Shown here one piece after another: positions 31,911 to 43,340 of a stretch of 64,000 bases of DNA; the first letter of the stretch is position 1, and each line of letters begins with the position of its first letter. Under the pieces are notes generated by a model. That model had not been told where the DNA came from, did not search any database, and saw only the letters and a program-made list of their open reading frames with translations. The DNA comes from Lucinisca nassula. Taxonomy: Eukaryota; Mollusca; Bivalvia; Lucinida; Lucinidae. The DNA is taken from the NCBI GenBank assembly GCA_963580285.1, contig OY757026.1:49079143-49143142 (forward strand). Reading direction: 5' to 3'. The position numbers were made by a program, and so were the translations under genes.

Positions 31911-32264
31911 TTTCACACAGTTTTTCTATTGTCAGTGGAACAGCGTAGTTGGTTGTCGCCATATTCCAATCAGTTTGAAGACAACTGTTGTTTATTTCAA
32001 CGTCACTGACGTCGCGTGGGTCAGTGTATTCGCTTAAGAAATGAATTTTATTTTTCTGCGGTTCATGATAGTATGGAAGCCCAATCCGCTCAGAATCGGG
32101 GCTAAATCTTCCATTGAAATTGTCGTTATAACGAGTTTTTTTTTCGTTATAACGAATGTCGTTATAACGCGGGTCCTCTGTAACTTTTATTTCACTCAAT
32201 CAAATCGCTCGAAATGTATATAATGATGGGGAATTGGAATGATTGAAGTATTCCAAGTAGTTAA
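31911..32264. other. Segment with a CGTTATAACGA terminus
   Basis: GTCGTTATAACGAG, CGTTATAACGAATGTCG and TTATAACGCGGGTCCTCTGT (32120-32180) resemble the terminus of a Tigger/pogo-type element; no opposite end was found in this window. The rest is unrecognised. Confidence 0.5.
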
Positions 32265-32540
32265 CTTTTCGGGGCTTTAACGTCCCCGTCAACACTGTAA
32301 AGGTCATTTAAGAGACGTTGCTTCCAATTTTATGGGACTTTTACTCGACATTGAGATAAAATGACATCTCAAGCCCTGTCGCCCAATGAAACCAATAGGG
32401 TTTATTAGCGGTTCCTGGACAGGCTTAGATCCACTAAGCAGTTTACCAGTACTATAGTGTGCGGGCCGGATTCAGCTCTGCATGGAAGCATCATGCAGCC
32501 CATATATTTCTTCAAGCCCCTATGGGCGGGGGCGACGGGG
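32265..32540 (-). mobile_element. SINE family S copy
   Basis: Tail-to-head on the plus strand: CTTTAACGTCCCCGTCAAC to CCCCTATGGGCGGGGGC. A poly-T/poly-G run follows at 32586-32640. Confidence 0.5.
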
Positions 32541-32644
32541 TCTTCTGTAAATACACTGAGAATAAATATTCTACAATGTTGTGCTTTTTTTTTCTTTTCT
32601 TTTTTTTTTGGGGGGGGGGGGGGAGGGGGTGGGAGTGGGGATGG

Positions 32645-32875
32645 GTTGTAAAATTGACAGTTTTCGTAAGAAAAAATGTTATGTTTTTCTTGTTAATGCT
32701 TCAAACATAGACCGTGGATGTTTGTTAGAACCGCCTCAGTTCTAACGAATATCCATAGAATAAATTTTTTAACCCAAAAAAGGAAAATAATGTATACCCC
32801 GATAAACTCCTCTTTTCGCTATAACATCAAGTGGGTTTTACAGGAATGTAAATGTCACGGATGAGACCGTTTGAG
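32645..32875 (+). mobile_element. MITE family A' copy (decayed)
   Basis: Hairpin arms GTTTGTTAGAACCGCCTCAG and TTCTAACGAATATCC are shortened, followed by TACCCCGATAAACTCC and GTCACGGATGAGACC. Confidence 0.5.
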
Positions 32876-34589
32876 AGACTTGAAAGAAAGAATCCAGCTG
32901 ACACATAACACACTGGTCAATACATACGCACAGGCTGCGTAGCGGTCGCATAGGCTTCGTATTTTGAACGCATAGGCTTCGATGAAAAATGGCGGATGAC
33001 AGTTCGCCAATGCAGGTAAGAAACTGTTTTTACGTTAATCTAACTGTTGTTTAGCGTTGCCCAATACTGACATTTGCCTTACGGGCCACTTTATTAATGT
33101 GCGGCTTCGTCTGTTGCAAGGAAAAGTCTGAAAAACGAAATATAGAAAAATAGACCCCAAAAGAATTTTGGCATTCAACACAGATTCACCTGTAGTTTCA
33201 CTTTGCCCCGGTCGCCCCATGTAACCACACGTTTTTGGTTGGTGTTCTGGCCGATAAATTGTGAATAGCGATAATGAAATTGAAAAGCTAGTATGCAACT
33301 TTCATCACATCTTTTGCGAAAAAGAAAAATCTTGATATTTCGATACAACGCACGTAGCTTCGTTACCTATTACAACGCAGAGGCTGCGAACTAAATTTGA
33401 AAGCCCTGAATTATGTAGAATAATAGTGAATGATATTAAATTAATGTCGAGAAATCAGTCAACCAGCATTAATTGGTGATGCTAAAGATATTCTGTATCA
33501 TTTATACGGAACACATTTTCAGTCTCAGCTATAAAAATACAACATTATGATTCGAATGCATAAAATCTGTCAAGATACAATTATTTACACTACCGTTCAT
33601 AAAATTGGTATGTCTTCGTCAAGTCTGTTAATTATTAAGCCAAATAATATTTGCACTGTATGAATCTCTGTCGTGTTTTTGTTACAACGCACGTGGCTTC
33701 AGAATGTACTACGCGCAGGTTACAGAGATGGGAAGACGCATTACGAAAATACCACTAAAAAGATAAAAACATTCAGATAAAACATTCTGATAGTTTTTAT
33801 ATTTCTGCTAAAGACATAGTGTATGGGAACTTGTTACAATCTCCCGGGCCAGGCGGTTCTAACTCGTATCCACAATCTGTGTTTCTGAGAAGAACTAAGG
33901 AAATAAGGAATGCAGAAAATCTCAAGTTCTAATTATTTACACTGCCGTTCATAAACCTGCTAAGTCTGTCTTCGTCAAATCTGTTAAAGGAGATAGGAAA
34001 GCAATAATCTGTTACAATAAATAGATAAACATAAGTAAACTCAGCCCTTTCTTCTACTGAATACTGCAGGCCTGATGAGGATTTTATCACTGTGTAATTT
34101 CAAACTATTTACTCTGCTACTGAACTGACCTTGAAACAGATATGCTCTGACGTCATCCATGAGAAATCTAGAAGCTTGGTGTGTACTGAATAGGCAGATT
34201 TAGCATTGTTGAAGTTTAAATCGGAAGCTTAAAATGGAGCAAAATAAGCAAGAACTTGCCACTCTTAGAGGGGACTTCAATTTAAATATTCAGCCTTATA
34301 TGTTTGAGTCCAGTTAAACTTGTGATCAGGATTTTAGTGAGGGAGCTTCGAAGATAGCTATCTTACATGTCAATCACAACAATTGTCGTCTGCTTTGTCA
34401 TCTGCTGCTTTCTTTAATTGTCATTTGGACCAATCTCAGGCTGCTCCTCTAGGAGCAGTCTGATCTTTGTCCACACTGTTTGCTTATAAACGAAAATATT
34501 AATAAAAAAAAAAAAGAAAAAAAAACTTTAAGAAGATAAACATGAATCATTTTACAATTAAGGTTTTCTTAAGGTTGATTAGTACGGTT

Positions 34590-34765
34590 TTCCACGCATG
34601 CGAACTCATGAGCACTCTTTAAAATGGCGCCAGCAGTCTTCATTTTTGATTGGGTATTTATGGATTTGCCTAACGTTTACCCTTGCCGGATGCGTGATAT
34701 AGGAAAATGGAACAGCAACCAAAGTAGCCAAAGCTAGCCATTGGCTCCAGATGAAGTCGACCTAG
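34590..34765 (-). repeat. Dispersed repeat family J, copy 3
   Basis: Reverse complement of the block at 7390-7490 (ATGAGCACTCTTTAAAATGG and TATGGATTTGCCTAACGTT), followed by AACCAAAGTAGCCAAAGCTA as in copy 1. Confidence 0.5.
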
Positions 34766-35867
34766 GTTGGGATCCTTAACGACGATTGTATGTCAATTCA
34801 ATATTGGCAGAGACTTCTCTCATGTCACAGCGCATGACTCAGTAGAACCGTTTTGTTTGTGTTGAGGCTTACGTCCCCGACAACATCATTCAGGTCATTT
34901 TGAGACATTGTTTCCGAATTTATGGGACTTTTACCCGACACGGAGACGAAATGACATCTCAAACCCTACCGCATATAAAGCATACTTGTAATTGCTAAAT
35001 ATAAATGACCAGGCAAATAATCAGGCAAATACTAGTTTTTGGGTTGATTATTTATCAATCGACACAAATTAAAAAAGTGCAAGTAGCTCTTCAGTGCTTA
35101 AGTCCACGTGATTATCACTGATTTGTCAGAAATTCAGGGAACTTGTATATGGAAAACAGCAGCGTTTATTTTTAACAAAGAGAGCTCAGCGTGTTGCGTA
35201 ATATGATAATCCAAAGAATCTGGACCGGAATCATGGGTTGGGCTTTTCAAACAGTGTATGTCCAGATCAAAAACCGCAGAACGCGGCGTCTAATCAGGGC
35301 CTACACTGTTTGCTCACATTACACGAATTGAAGGACCAAACGCAGCGTCTTATCAGGGTCTGCACTTTTTGCTTTAAATTGTAATTTAAGGGTTAAAGGA
35401 AACAGTTTAAATCCATAAGTATGCATCCAGCCGACAGACTTTCTTTAAAAAAGTAAACCTTCAGGCCGGAGTCGTCATAGGGTTTTGAAAAGGCCGTAAA
35501 GCGAAAACAATTTTTTCTACCCTATCTTATTATATCGAAGAATGAGTTCACGAAATGGGTTACTGAAATCATTGCAAGCAAGTATTTTTTCTGCATTTAT
35601 ATTCTAAGTCACTATGAAATTCAGATTCCGATAGGCTATGTTGCAGAAGACAATCTGGTTAGCAAAAAATATGATGCAAGGACAGAGATTGACAACAGAT
35701 CTGAGATAAAGAAATGTCTCGTATATTTGTATCATCTTTGGTCCTACAAAGGCTAGAATTAGCTTGTGCGTTTACTGAGCAAATTCTTCTCTTATCGGAA
35801 ACGAAGACTCGGATCAGACAGAGCAGCCGCGATTAATGAACCTTTGCTGAAGTTTTGTAGAAGCTGC

Positions 35868-36130
35868 AGCATTACGATAACCCGACCGTGCAACAAAGTG
35901 CACATGTATTTTTCACATCTGGCTACTTTTCCGATGAAAATCAGTGATATTTTTTATAAATACTGCAAACATAGGTCGTGGCGCTCGTGATGCGGTTCTA
36001 ACGAGTACCCACAACCTATGTCTTGGAGTTAAAATAAGAAAAATATTGTATACCCCCGTAAACCCCAGTTTTCTCTATATAAAGTGGAGTATAGGTGGGG
36101 ATCTTCATGTCACGGACTTGTTCACGTGAT
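35868..36130 (+). mobile_element. MITE family A' copy (left hairpin arm deleted)
   Basis: ATTACGATAACCCGACCGTG, CAACAAAGTGCACATGTAT, the hairpin reduced to GGCGCTCGTGATGCGGTTCT, then CCCCGTAAACCCCAGTTTTC and CACGGACTTGTTCACGTGAT. Confidence 0.5.
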
Positions 36131-37301
36131 GGGTATTCGATTCAAGTATTTAAATAGCATCGGAGAATCACGAACACATGCCTGTATAATTCTGACCCAC
36201 TTGAATCCAACTTTTATATAGTAAAACTGAGGTGTACAGGGATATACATTGTTTTCCTTATTTCTTCTCAGAAACACAGATTGTGGATACGCATTAAAAC
36301 CGCCTGGTCCGGGTGGTTGTAACAAGTTCCGATGCGCTATGTCTTGAGCAGAAATACATTGAACTATCAGAATGTTTTATCTGAAAGTTTTGATCTTTTT
36401 AGGCGTGTATTAATAGGCGTGGCTTCGTAATGCGTCTTCCCATCTCTGTAACCGGTGCGTCGTACATTCCTAAGCCACGTGCGTTGTAATAAAAACACGG
36501 CAGAAATTCATACAGTGCAAATATTATTTGGCTTGATACTTAGCAGATTTGACTAAGACTTGCCGCATTTATGAACGGTAGTGTAAATAATTGTAACTTG
36601 ACAGTTTTTGTGCATTCGAATCAAAATGTTGTATTTGCATAGCTGAGAATGAAAACGTTTTCGATATAAATGATACAGAATGTCTTTAGCATCACCAACT
36701 TACGCTGGTTGACTGATTCCTTGACATTAATTTAATATCATTCGCTATTATTCTGCATAATACAGGGCTTTCAAATTTAGTTCGCAGCCTCTGCGTTGTA
36801 ATAGGTAACGCAGCTACGTGCGTTCTATCGAAATATCAAGATTTTTCTTTTTCACAAAAGATGTGACGAACGTTGCATATTAGCGTTTCGATTTCATTAT
36901 CGTTATTCACAATTTATCGGCCAGAACACCAGCCAAAAACGTGTAGTTACATAGGGCGACCGGACCAAAGTGAAAATACAGGTGAATCCGTGTTGAATGC
37001 CAAATTTCTTTTGGGGTCTATTTTTCCATATTCCGTTTTTCAGACTTTTTCTTGCAACAGACGAAGCCGCACATTAATGAAGTGGTCCGTAAAGCAGATG
37101 TCAGTATTGGGCAACGCTTTACAACAGTTAGATTACCTAAAAAACAGTTTCTTACCTGCATTGACGAACTGTCATCCGCCATTTTTCATCGAAGCCTATG
37201 CGTCCAAAATACGAAGCATATGCGACCGCTACGCAGCCTGTGCGTATGTATTGACCAGTGTGCATAACGTTGACTGAACGTTGCCAATACCTGCTGGGAA
37301 A

Positions 37302-37619
37302 ACCGGCCCCGATAGCTCAGTTGGTAGAGTGTCCGCTCCGGGGAACGGGAGGTCACGGGTTCGATCCCGGGCCGTGACATACCAAAATCGTTAAAAATGG
37401 TACTAGCTGCTCCCCGCTTGGCACTCAGATTTACGGAGTAGAGCTAGGACTGGTCGACCCAGTGTCAGGATAATGTGACTGGGTGTGGTATCATGAAATG
37501 TGTCTGGGACATGATACTTCAGTGAGGCAGCACTATAAAAGTGAGCATTGAGCTCCCTGTCGCAACCAGACACCGTCGTAATATGACTGAAAAATTGTTG
37601 AAAGCGACGTTAAACCCGA

Positions 37620-37653
<34 letters not shown>

Positions 37654-37701
37654 GCACGCACGCACGCACGCACGCACGCGCGCGCGCGCACGCACACACA
37701 C
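37302..37701 (+). mobile_element. SINE family U, full-length, with 13-bp target duplication
   Basis: Head GCCCCGATAGCTCAGTTGGT (A box) and GGTTCGATCCC (B box), body with GGTACTAGCTGCTCC, GTCAGGATAATGTGACTGGG and GAAAGCGACGTTAAACCC, ending in a long CA/CG repeat. ACCTGCTGGGAAA flanks it exactly (37289-37301 and 37702-37714). The tRNA-like head is a SINE promoter, not a tRNA gene. Confidence 0.5.
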
Positions 37702-37856
37702 ACCTGCTGGGAAAGCATTTTTTACAAGGCTGTGTGATCGAGGCTAAACCGGTTTCACCTCGATGAGGCAGTTAAAACGAGACTACCCACACTGTGACGG
37801 TTTCTCACTAGCATTTTATGCGAGAATAAAGAAAATTCTGTTAACCTCGTTGCTTT

Positions 37857-38535
37857 GTTTGTTTGAACTGACGCAAAACGTCTCCGTCAACACAATTTAG
37901 GTCGTTTTGGAGACGTTGCTTCCAACTTTGTGCGACTTTTATCCGACATTGAGATAAAATGACATCTCAAGCCCTGGCACCCAAAGAAACCCAAAGGGTT
38001 TATATGCATTGACGGTCCGACTCGCATCACTTTGCCAGTACTCGTATCTATGCGCACGGTCGATTCCAGCTCTGCGTGGAAGCACAATGCAGCTAGGGCT
38101 GGCTAATCGGAGCTGAAAAGATAATCGATTATCAGTCCTGTCATTGGGATCGATACTCGATTAGTAATCGCAAAGAGTTTTGTCATAATTTTACCTGTCT
38201 GGCTTTCTGTCTGAGCATGGCTCTTACCATATTTTGCACTTTACCACATGTATATTTGAACAGACCGACCTTAGCAAACAGTGTAGACCCAGATGAGACG
38301 CCGTAGAATGCGGCGTCTCATCAGGGTCTGCACTGTTTGCCCCATCATCCAGCTATTTTAGGCATAACTTTGGGTGGTAAATTGTACCTATCAAGTACAT
38401 GTAATCGATTAAAAGCAAATCAGAAATGATAATCATTTTTGTGGAATTCATCGATCGGTTAATCGATTATACGATTCATCGTGTCAGCCTAACATGCAGC
38501 CCAATCTATTGCTCCTAGCCCCGATGGGCGGGGGC
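37857..38535 (-). mobile_element. SINE family S interrupted by a hAT-like MITE
   Basis: SINE segments 37857-38092 and 38500-38535 join into one element if 38093-38499 is removed. The interruption is flanked by ATGCAG on both sides. Confidence 0.5.
38093..38493. mobile_element. hAT-like MITE nested in a SINE, itself hosting a family H core
   Basis: Ends CTAGGGCTGGCTAATCGG and GTGTCAGCCTAAC are imperfect inverted repeats, with AATCGATTA-rich subterminal sequence. ATGCAG is duplicated at 38087-38092 and 38494-38499. Inside, 38268-38341 is a hairpin of GCAAACAGTGTAGACCC with GCGGCGTCTCATC, the family H core. Confidence 0.5.
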
Positions 38536-38680
38536 CTTTATCTAAACCTGTTGCTTACTTAAATACGTAATAGAGATACTGACAAGATAAACACCTCGTA
38601 TTAGTGCAAATGAAATGTAAAAGCACGAAATAAGAAAGTCACATGAGAGGATAGTTACTGAACTTTAAAGGAAAGAAAAT

Positions 38681-38912
38681 ATCAACCCATTTAGTACCAG
38701 AAACCCCCAAAACGGGTACCCTGGCAAACAGTGCAGGCCCAGATCAGACGCCGCAGAACGCGGCGTCTGATCAGGGCCTCCACTGTTTGCTAAAACATCA
38801 GCCATTTTCCTAATCAATTTTGAAGAAAACACAACCTGACACCCGTGATTTTTTAAATGGACTCCCGCTATATGTACGGAGGAAGATTCCATTTGATACA
38901 AAATGGGTTAAA
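38681..38912 (+). mobile_element. MITE family H, best copy
   Basis: Begins AACCCATTTAGTACC and ends TACAAAATGGGTTAA. The hairpin GCAAACAGTGCAGGCCCAGA...GATCAGGGCCTCCACTGTTT (38723-38790) is nearly perfect around AGAACGCGG. Confidence 0.5.
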
Positions 38913-39184
38913 CTCACATTGTGTAGGTGTTTTTAAAATATGCATGCTGTGCATCCCCGATTACAGAGTCAATGCAAAACACCACTAGTCCCAACTGTTG
39001 AGAGCGAATGAAATCGATAACAACTTCAACAAGAGGGCCATGATGGCCCTGGATCGCTCACCTGATCCATAGTGTAACAAGTGGGCCCCAGAGAGGGCCA
39101 TTATTGGCCCCAGGGCTTTAATGTACATAATGTTGAGGGAGGTCTTAAAGGTGAAGCTTCATACCAAACATCAACAAAGGCTAA

Positions 39185-41110
39185 AATTTGAACAATCTTG
39201 TCAAAGGTCCACTAGATGAAGCTACACATCAAATATCAAAGACCTGGGCCTAGCGGTTTCAGAGAAGAAGATTTTTAAAGATTTTGCCTATATAAGCCTA
39301 TGTAAAATCAAAGGGCCCCGGGACAGGGGCATTTTTTGCCCCAGCACTATAGTTTGAACAATCTTGGTAGGGGTCCACTAGATGAAGCTTCATACCAAAT
39401 ATCAAAGTTCTGGGCCTTGTGGTTTCAGAGAAGAAGATTTTTAAAGATTTTCCCTATATAAGCCTATGTAAAATCAAAGGGCCCCGTGGCAGGGGGGGAT
39501 TTTTTGTCCCAGCACTATAATTTGAACAATCTTGGTAGGGGTCCACTAGACGAAGCTTCATACCAAATATCAAAGTCCTGGGCCTTGTGGTTTCAGAGAA
39601 GAAGATTTTTAAAGATTTTCCCTATATAAGCCTATGTAAAACCAAAGGGCCCCGGGGCAGGGGCATTTTTGGCCCCAGCACTAAAATTGGAACAATCTTG
39701 GTAGGGGTCCACTAGATGAAGCTTCATACCAAATATCAAAGTCCTGGGCCTTGTGGTTTTAGAGAAGAAAATTTTTAAAGATTTTCCCTATATAAGCCTA
39801 TGTAAAACCAAAGGGCCCCGTGGCGGGGGCATTTTTGGCCCCAGCACTATAATTTGAACAATCTTGGTAGGGGTCCACTAGATGAAGCTTCATACCAAAT
39901 ATATAAGACCTGGGCCTTGTGGTTTCAGAGAAGAAGATTTTTAAAAATTTTCCCTATATAAGCCAATGTAAAAGCAAAGGGCCCCGTGGCGGGGGCATTT
40001 TTGTCCCAGCACTAAAATTTGAACAATCTTGGTAGGGGTCCACTAGATGAAGCTTCATACCAAATATCAAAGTCCTGGGCCTTGTGGTTTCAGAAAAGAA
40101 AATTTTTAAAGATTTTCCCTATATAAGCCCATGTAAAACCAAAGGGCCCCGTGGCGGGGGCATTTTTTGTCCCAGCACTAAAATTTGAACAATCTTGGTA
40201 GGGGTCCACTAGATGAAGCTTCATACCAAATATCAAAGACCTGGGCCTTGTGGTTTCAGAGAAGAAGATTTTTTAAGATTTTCCCTATATAAGCCTATGT
40301 AAAACCAAAGGGCCCCGGGGCGGGGGCATTTTTGGCCCCAGCACTGTAATTTGAACAATCTTGGTAGGGGTCAACTAGATGAAGCTTCATACCAAATATC
40401 AAAGACCTGGGCCTTGTGGTTTCAGAGAAGAAGATTTTTAAAGATTTTCCCTATATAAGCCAATGTAAAACCAAAGGGCCCCGTGGCGGGGGCATTTTTT
40501 GTCCCAGCACTATAATTTGAACAATCTTGGTAGGGGTCCACTAGATGAAGCTTCATACCAAATATCAAAGTCCTGGGCCTTGTGGTTTCAGAGTAGAAGA
40601 TTTTTGAAGATTTTCCCTATATAAGCCTATGTAAAACCAAAGGGCCCTGGGGCGGGGGCATTTTTGGCCCCAGCACTATAATTTGAACAATCTTGGTAGG
40701 GGTCCACTAGATGAAGCTTCATACCAAATATCAAAGACCTGGGCCTTGTGGTTTCAGAGAAGAAGATTTTTAAAGATTTTCCCTATATAAGCCAATGTAA
40801 AACCAAAGGGCCCCGTGGCGGGGGCATTTTTCGTCCCAGCACTCAAATTTGAACAATCTTGGTAGGGGTCCACTAGATGAAGCTTCATACCAAATATCAA
40901 AGTCCTGGGCCTTGTGGTTTCAGAGAAGAAGATTTTTAAAGATTTTCCCTATATAAGCCTATGTAAAACCAAAGGGCCCCCGTGCGGGGGCATTTTTGGC
41001 CCCAGCACTATAATTTGAACAATCTTGGTAGGGGTCCACTAGATGAAGCTTCATACCAAATAACAAAGACCTGGGCCTTGTGGTTTCAGAGAAGAAGATT
41101 TTTTAAGTTT
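39185..41110 (+). repeat. Twelve-unit 166-bp tandem array
   Basis: CTTGGTAGGGGTCCACTAG (first copy changed) starts at 39197, 39363, 39531, 39697, 39863, 40028, 40194, 40360, 40526, 40692, 40858 and 41024, spacing 165-168. From 40194 the units alternate between GTCCC and GGCCCC before AGCACT, a 332-bp dimer period. Confidence 0.5.
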
Positions 41111-41149
41111 TTGGTGAAAAAAATCTGTTTTTGGCTCCTGTGACCTAGA

Positions 41150-41870
41150 TGTGCAACGGACCGGAACCATTTGACCCATATTCAAACTTGACCGAGATAT
41201 TGTCATGATGATCATTCTGAGCAAGTTTGATTAAGATTGGACCAAAATTGTGGCCCCTAGGGTGTTCACAAGGTTTTTATATGATTTGACCCGCTGACCT
41301 ACTTTTTAACCCGATATGACCCATATTCGAACTGGACTGAAATATTGTCACAATGGTCATTCTGAGCAAGTTTCATGATAATTGGACCAAAACAGTGGCC
41401 TTCAGAGTGTTCACAAGGTTTTTCTATGATTTGACCTACTGACCTACTTTTTGACCGGACATGACCCATATTCGAACTTGACCAAGATATTGTCATGATG
41501 ATCATTCTGAGCAAGTTTGATTATGATTGGACCAAAATTGTGGCCTCTAGGGTGTTCACAAGGTTTTTCTATGATTTGACCCGCTGACCTACTTTTTAAG
41601 CCGACATGATCCATATTCAAACTTCACTAAAATATTGTCACAATGATCATTCTGAGCAAGTTTGATGATGATTGGACCAAAATTGTGGCCTCTCGAGTGT
41701 TCACAAGGTTTTTCTATGATTTGACCTACTGACCTACTTTTTTACCCGACATGACCCAAATTCGAACTTGACCGAGAAATTGTCATGATTATCATTCTGA
41801 GCAAGTTTGATGATAATTGGACCAAAACTGTGGCCTCTAGTGTGTTCACAAGAAAAAGTTTACGCACGAC
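41150..41870 (+). repeat. 145-bp tandem array (about five units)
   Basis: CTGACCTACTTTTT begins at 41294, 41439, 41584 and 41729, exactly 145 apart; a fifth unit starts near 41150. Units contain GACCCATATTCGAAC and ATTCTGAGCAAGTTTGAT. A GACGACGGACGACG-type simple repeat follows at 41868-41905. Confidence 0.5.
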
Positions 41871-41956
41871 GGACGACGGACGACGCACGACGCACGACGA
41901 CGCCGGACATCTTACTGTCACAAAAGCTCACCATGACCTTCGGTCAGGTGAGCTAA

Positions 41957-42428
41957 TAATTCACTACGGCAAATTTTTCCTGCAGGCACTGAACGTTGAA
42001 TCAACGTCGAAACAACGTCTTAAACGTTTATTTCCGAGTTGCATTTTCACCGAACAAAAAGTGAACTTCAATGTTTTTAGCTTAGATACCAGTTAATGTT
42101 TTAACATTTTACGAGTTCGTAAAACCTTACGCCCCTGGCCAACGAAAAGTGACGTTTCGTGATGACGTCAGGCTTCCATCAGTACAGAATTAAATGTAGC
42201 AACTTTTGATGTTACTCAGTCAGACCTTGCGTTGTAAACGCACGTGCATTCGAATTTCTGATAAAATGCATATTTTGAGAGAGAAAAAAATACTACCTGT
42301 TATGACGAAAAATAATTATGACAATATAACGTCGCTGTTAGCCATGTGACACCATGTGTAATACGTTACTGGTGCCCAATTTATAACAGTCGCCGGAGGC
42401 TTGTCCCATGAATTTCTTTAGAAATTTT
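41957..42428. other. Intergenic DNA with a family O palindrome remnant
   Basis: GCAGGCACTGAACGTTGAAT and CGTCGAAACAACGTC (41983-42025) match one arm of the palindrome at 53761-53860. Nothing else recognised. Confidence 0.5.
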
Positions 42429-42438
42429 CACTCGTGTA

Positions 42439-42732
42439 CGGCCCCCGCCCATCGGGGCTTGAAGAAATAGATGGGCTGCATGATGCTTCCACGCATAGCT
42501 GAAACCGACCCGTTGGTAAACCGCTTAGAGGATCTAATCCTGCCCATGCAAAGCGGTACGAGTCGGGACCGTCCATGCTTATAAACCCTATTTGTTTCAT
42601 TGGGCGGCAGGGCTTGAGATGTCATTTCATCTTAATGTCGGGTAAAAGTCCCATGAAATTGGAAGCAACGTCTCCAAAATGACCTTTACAGTGCTGACAG
42701 TGACGTTAAAGCTCAAATCAAACACACAAAAC
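42439..42732 (+). mobile_element. SINE family S with 10-bp target duplication
   Basis: Head GGCCCCCGCCCATCGGGG, tail GACGTTAAAGCTCAAATCAA. CACTCGTGTA flanks it at 42429-42438 and 42733-42742. Confidence 0.5.
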
Positions 42733-42793
42733 CACTCGTGTAAGATTCTGTATTTGTAGAATAATGAAGAAGACAAAACAGCATAAGACATTT

Positions 42794-43041
42794 GAGCCGG
42801 GGCACAGCATTTCCTACAGTTTACATGTGCGCTCAGCGAAGGATCAGATCAGCCTGTGGATCCTATATAGTCTAATAAGACCGCGGCTTCTCTTGCTGTA
42901 TGAAGGAGCATTGGGCCCATAGCTAAAGCTATCCTAAGAGCGCACAACGAAGACTCTGATCAGACTGCGCGGAGGCGCAGGCTGATCTGAGTCTTCGTTG
43001 GGCGCACATGTCCTACTGTAGGTTTTGTCGTGCGCTGGCTC
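42794..43041. mobile_element. Hairpin MITE family L, copy 1
   Basis: Ends GAGCCGGGGCACAGCATTT and GTCGTGCGCTGGCTC. Strong core hairpin CGAAGACTCTGATCAGACTG with complement around GGAGGC (about 42945-43005). The second copy is at 54882-55117. Confidence 0.5.
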
Positions 43042-43139
43042 CTTTTATTTAACGTCGATTTTCACAATTGTGCAACATAAGCTTATTTTACTATTTCACC
43101 GAAATAACAATAGATAAGTTATCACGTACAAACAATTTG

Positions 43140-43340
43140 CCCCCGCGCATCGGGGCTTGAAGAAATAGATGGGCTGCATGATGTTTTCAACCGACTGCAC
43201 ATGAGTACTGGTAAACCGCTTAAAGGACTTAAAGTCAATGTCGGGTAAAAGGCCCATAAATTGGAAGCAACATCTCCAAGATGACCTTTACAGTGTTGAT
43301 GGGGACGTTAAACCTCAAAGCAAACAAACAAACAAAACAT
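43140..43340 (+). mobile_element. SINE family S, internally deleted
   Basis: Head and tail are present but the segment between TTAAAGGACTT and AATGTCGGGTAAAAG is missing about 100 bases. Confidence 0.5.

Larger units (their letters stand above)
33921..36164. other. Spacer of the large inverted repeat
   Basis: Contains a second pass of arm sequence (TTATTTACACTGCCGTTCAT, 33933), the GCTCCT hairpin (34436-34475), family J copy 3 (34590-34765), a truncated SINE S (34853-34972, minus), two family H core relics (35265-35325 and 35335-35375, both with GGCGTCT) and an A' copy (35868-36130). No gene recognised. Confidence 0.5.
32911..37260. mobile_element. 4.35-kb inverted repeat (foldback element), arms about 0.83-1.0 kb
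   Basis: 32911-33740 is the diverged reverse complement of 36430-37260; the tips match over CACTGGTCAATACATACGCA. Pairing continues into inverted MITE A copies at 33740-33920 and 36165-36430. Motifs such as ACGCATAGGCTTCG, ACGCACGTAGCTTCG and ACGCAGAGGCTGCG recur along the arms, like subterminal transposase-binding repeats. No long coding frame in arms or spacer. Confidence 0.5.
39028..41956 (+). mobile_element. Helentron-like non-autonomous element with two tandem arrays
   Basis: 5' region AACAAGAGGGCCATGATGG with GCTCACCTGA at 39056-39065. The 3' end is a perfect hairpin (GCTCACCATGACC, TTC, then GGTCAGGTGAGC with one unpaired position) at 41926-41953, followed by CTAA. The 5' GCTCACCTGA is the inverted counterpart of TCAGGTGAGC, the asymmetric inverted-repeat layout of Helentrons. 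No Rep/helicase coding is present, so it would be mobilised in trans. Class assignment is an inference. Confidence 0.5.

Noticed and set aside
36873..37277. 134-codon frame in the right arm of the large inverted repeat
   Set aside because: The matching frame in the left arm is broken differently and no domain is recognisable; could be revisited if an autonomous relative is found.
37303..37377. tRNA gene on the plus strand
   Set aside because: A and B boxes are present, but the sequence runs directly into a SINE body with a CA tail and has a target duplication; the same head recurs at 48580-48649 and 51985. It is a SINE head.
37519..37718. Cys/Arg/Val-rich small frames
   Set aside because: They are translations of the CA/CG simple-repeat tail of SINE U.
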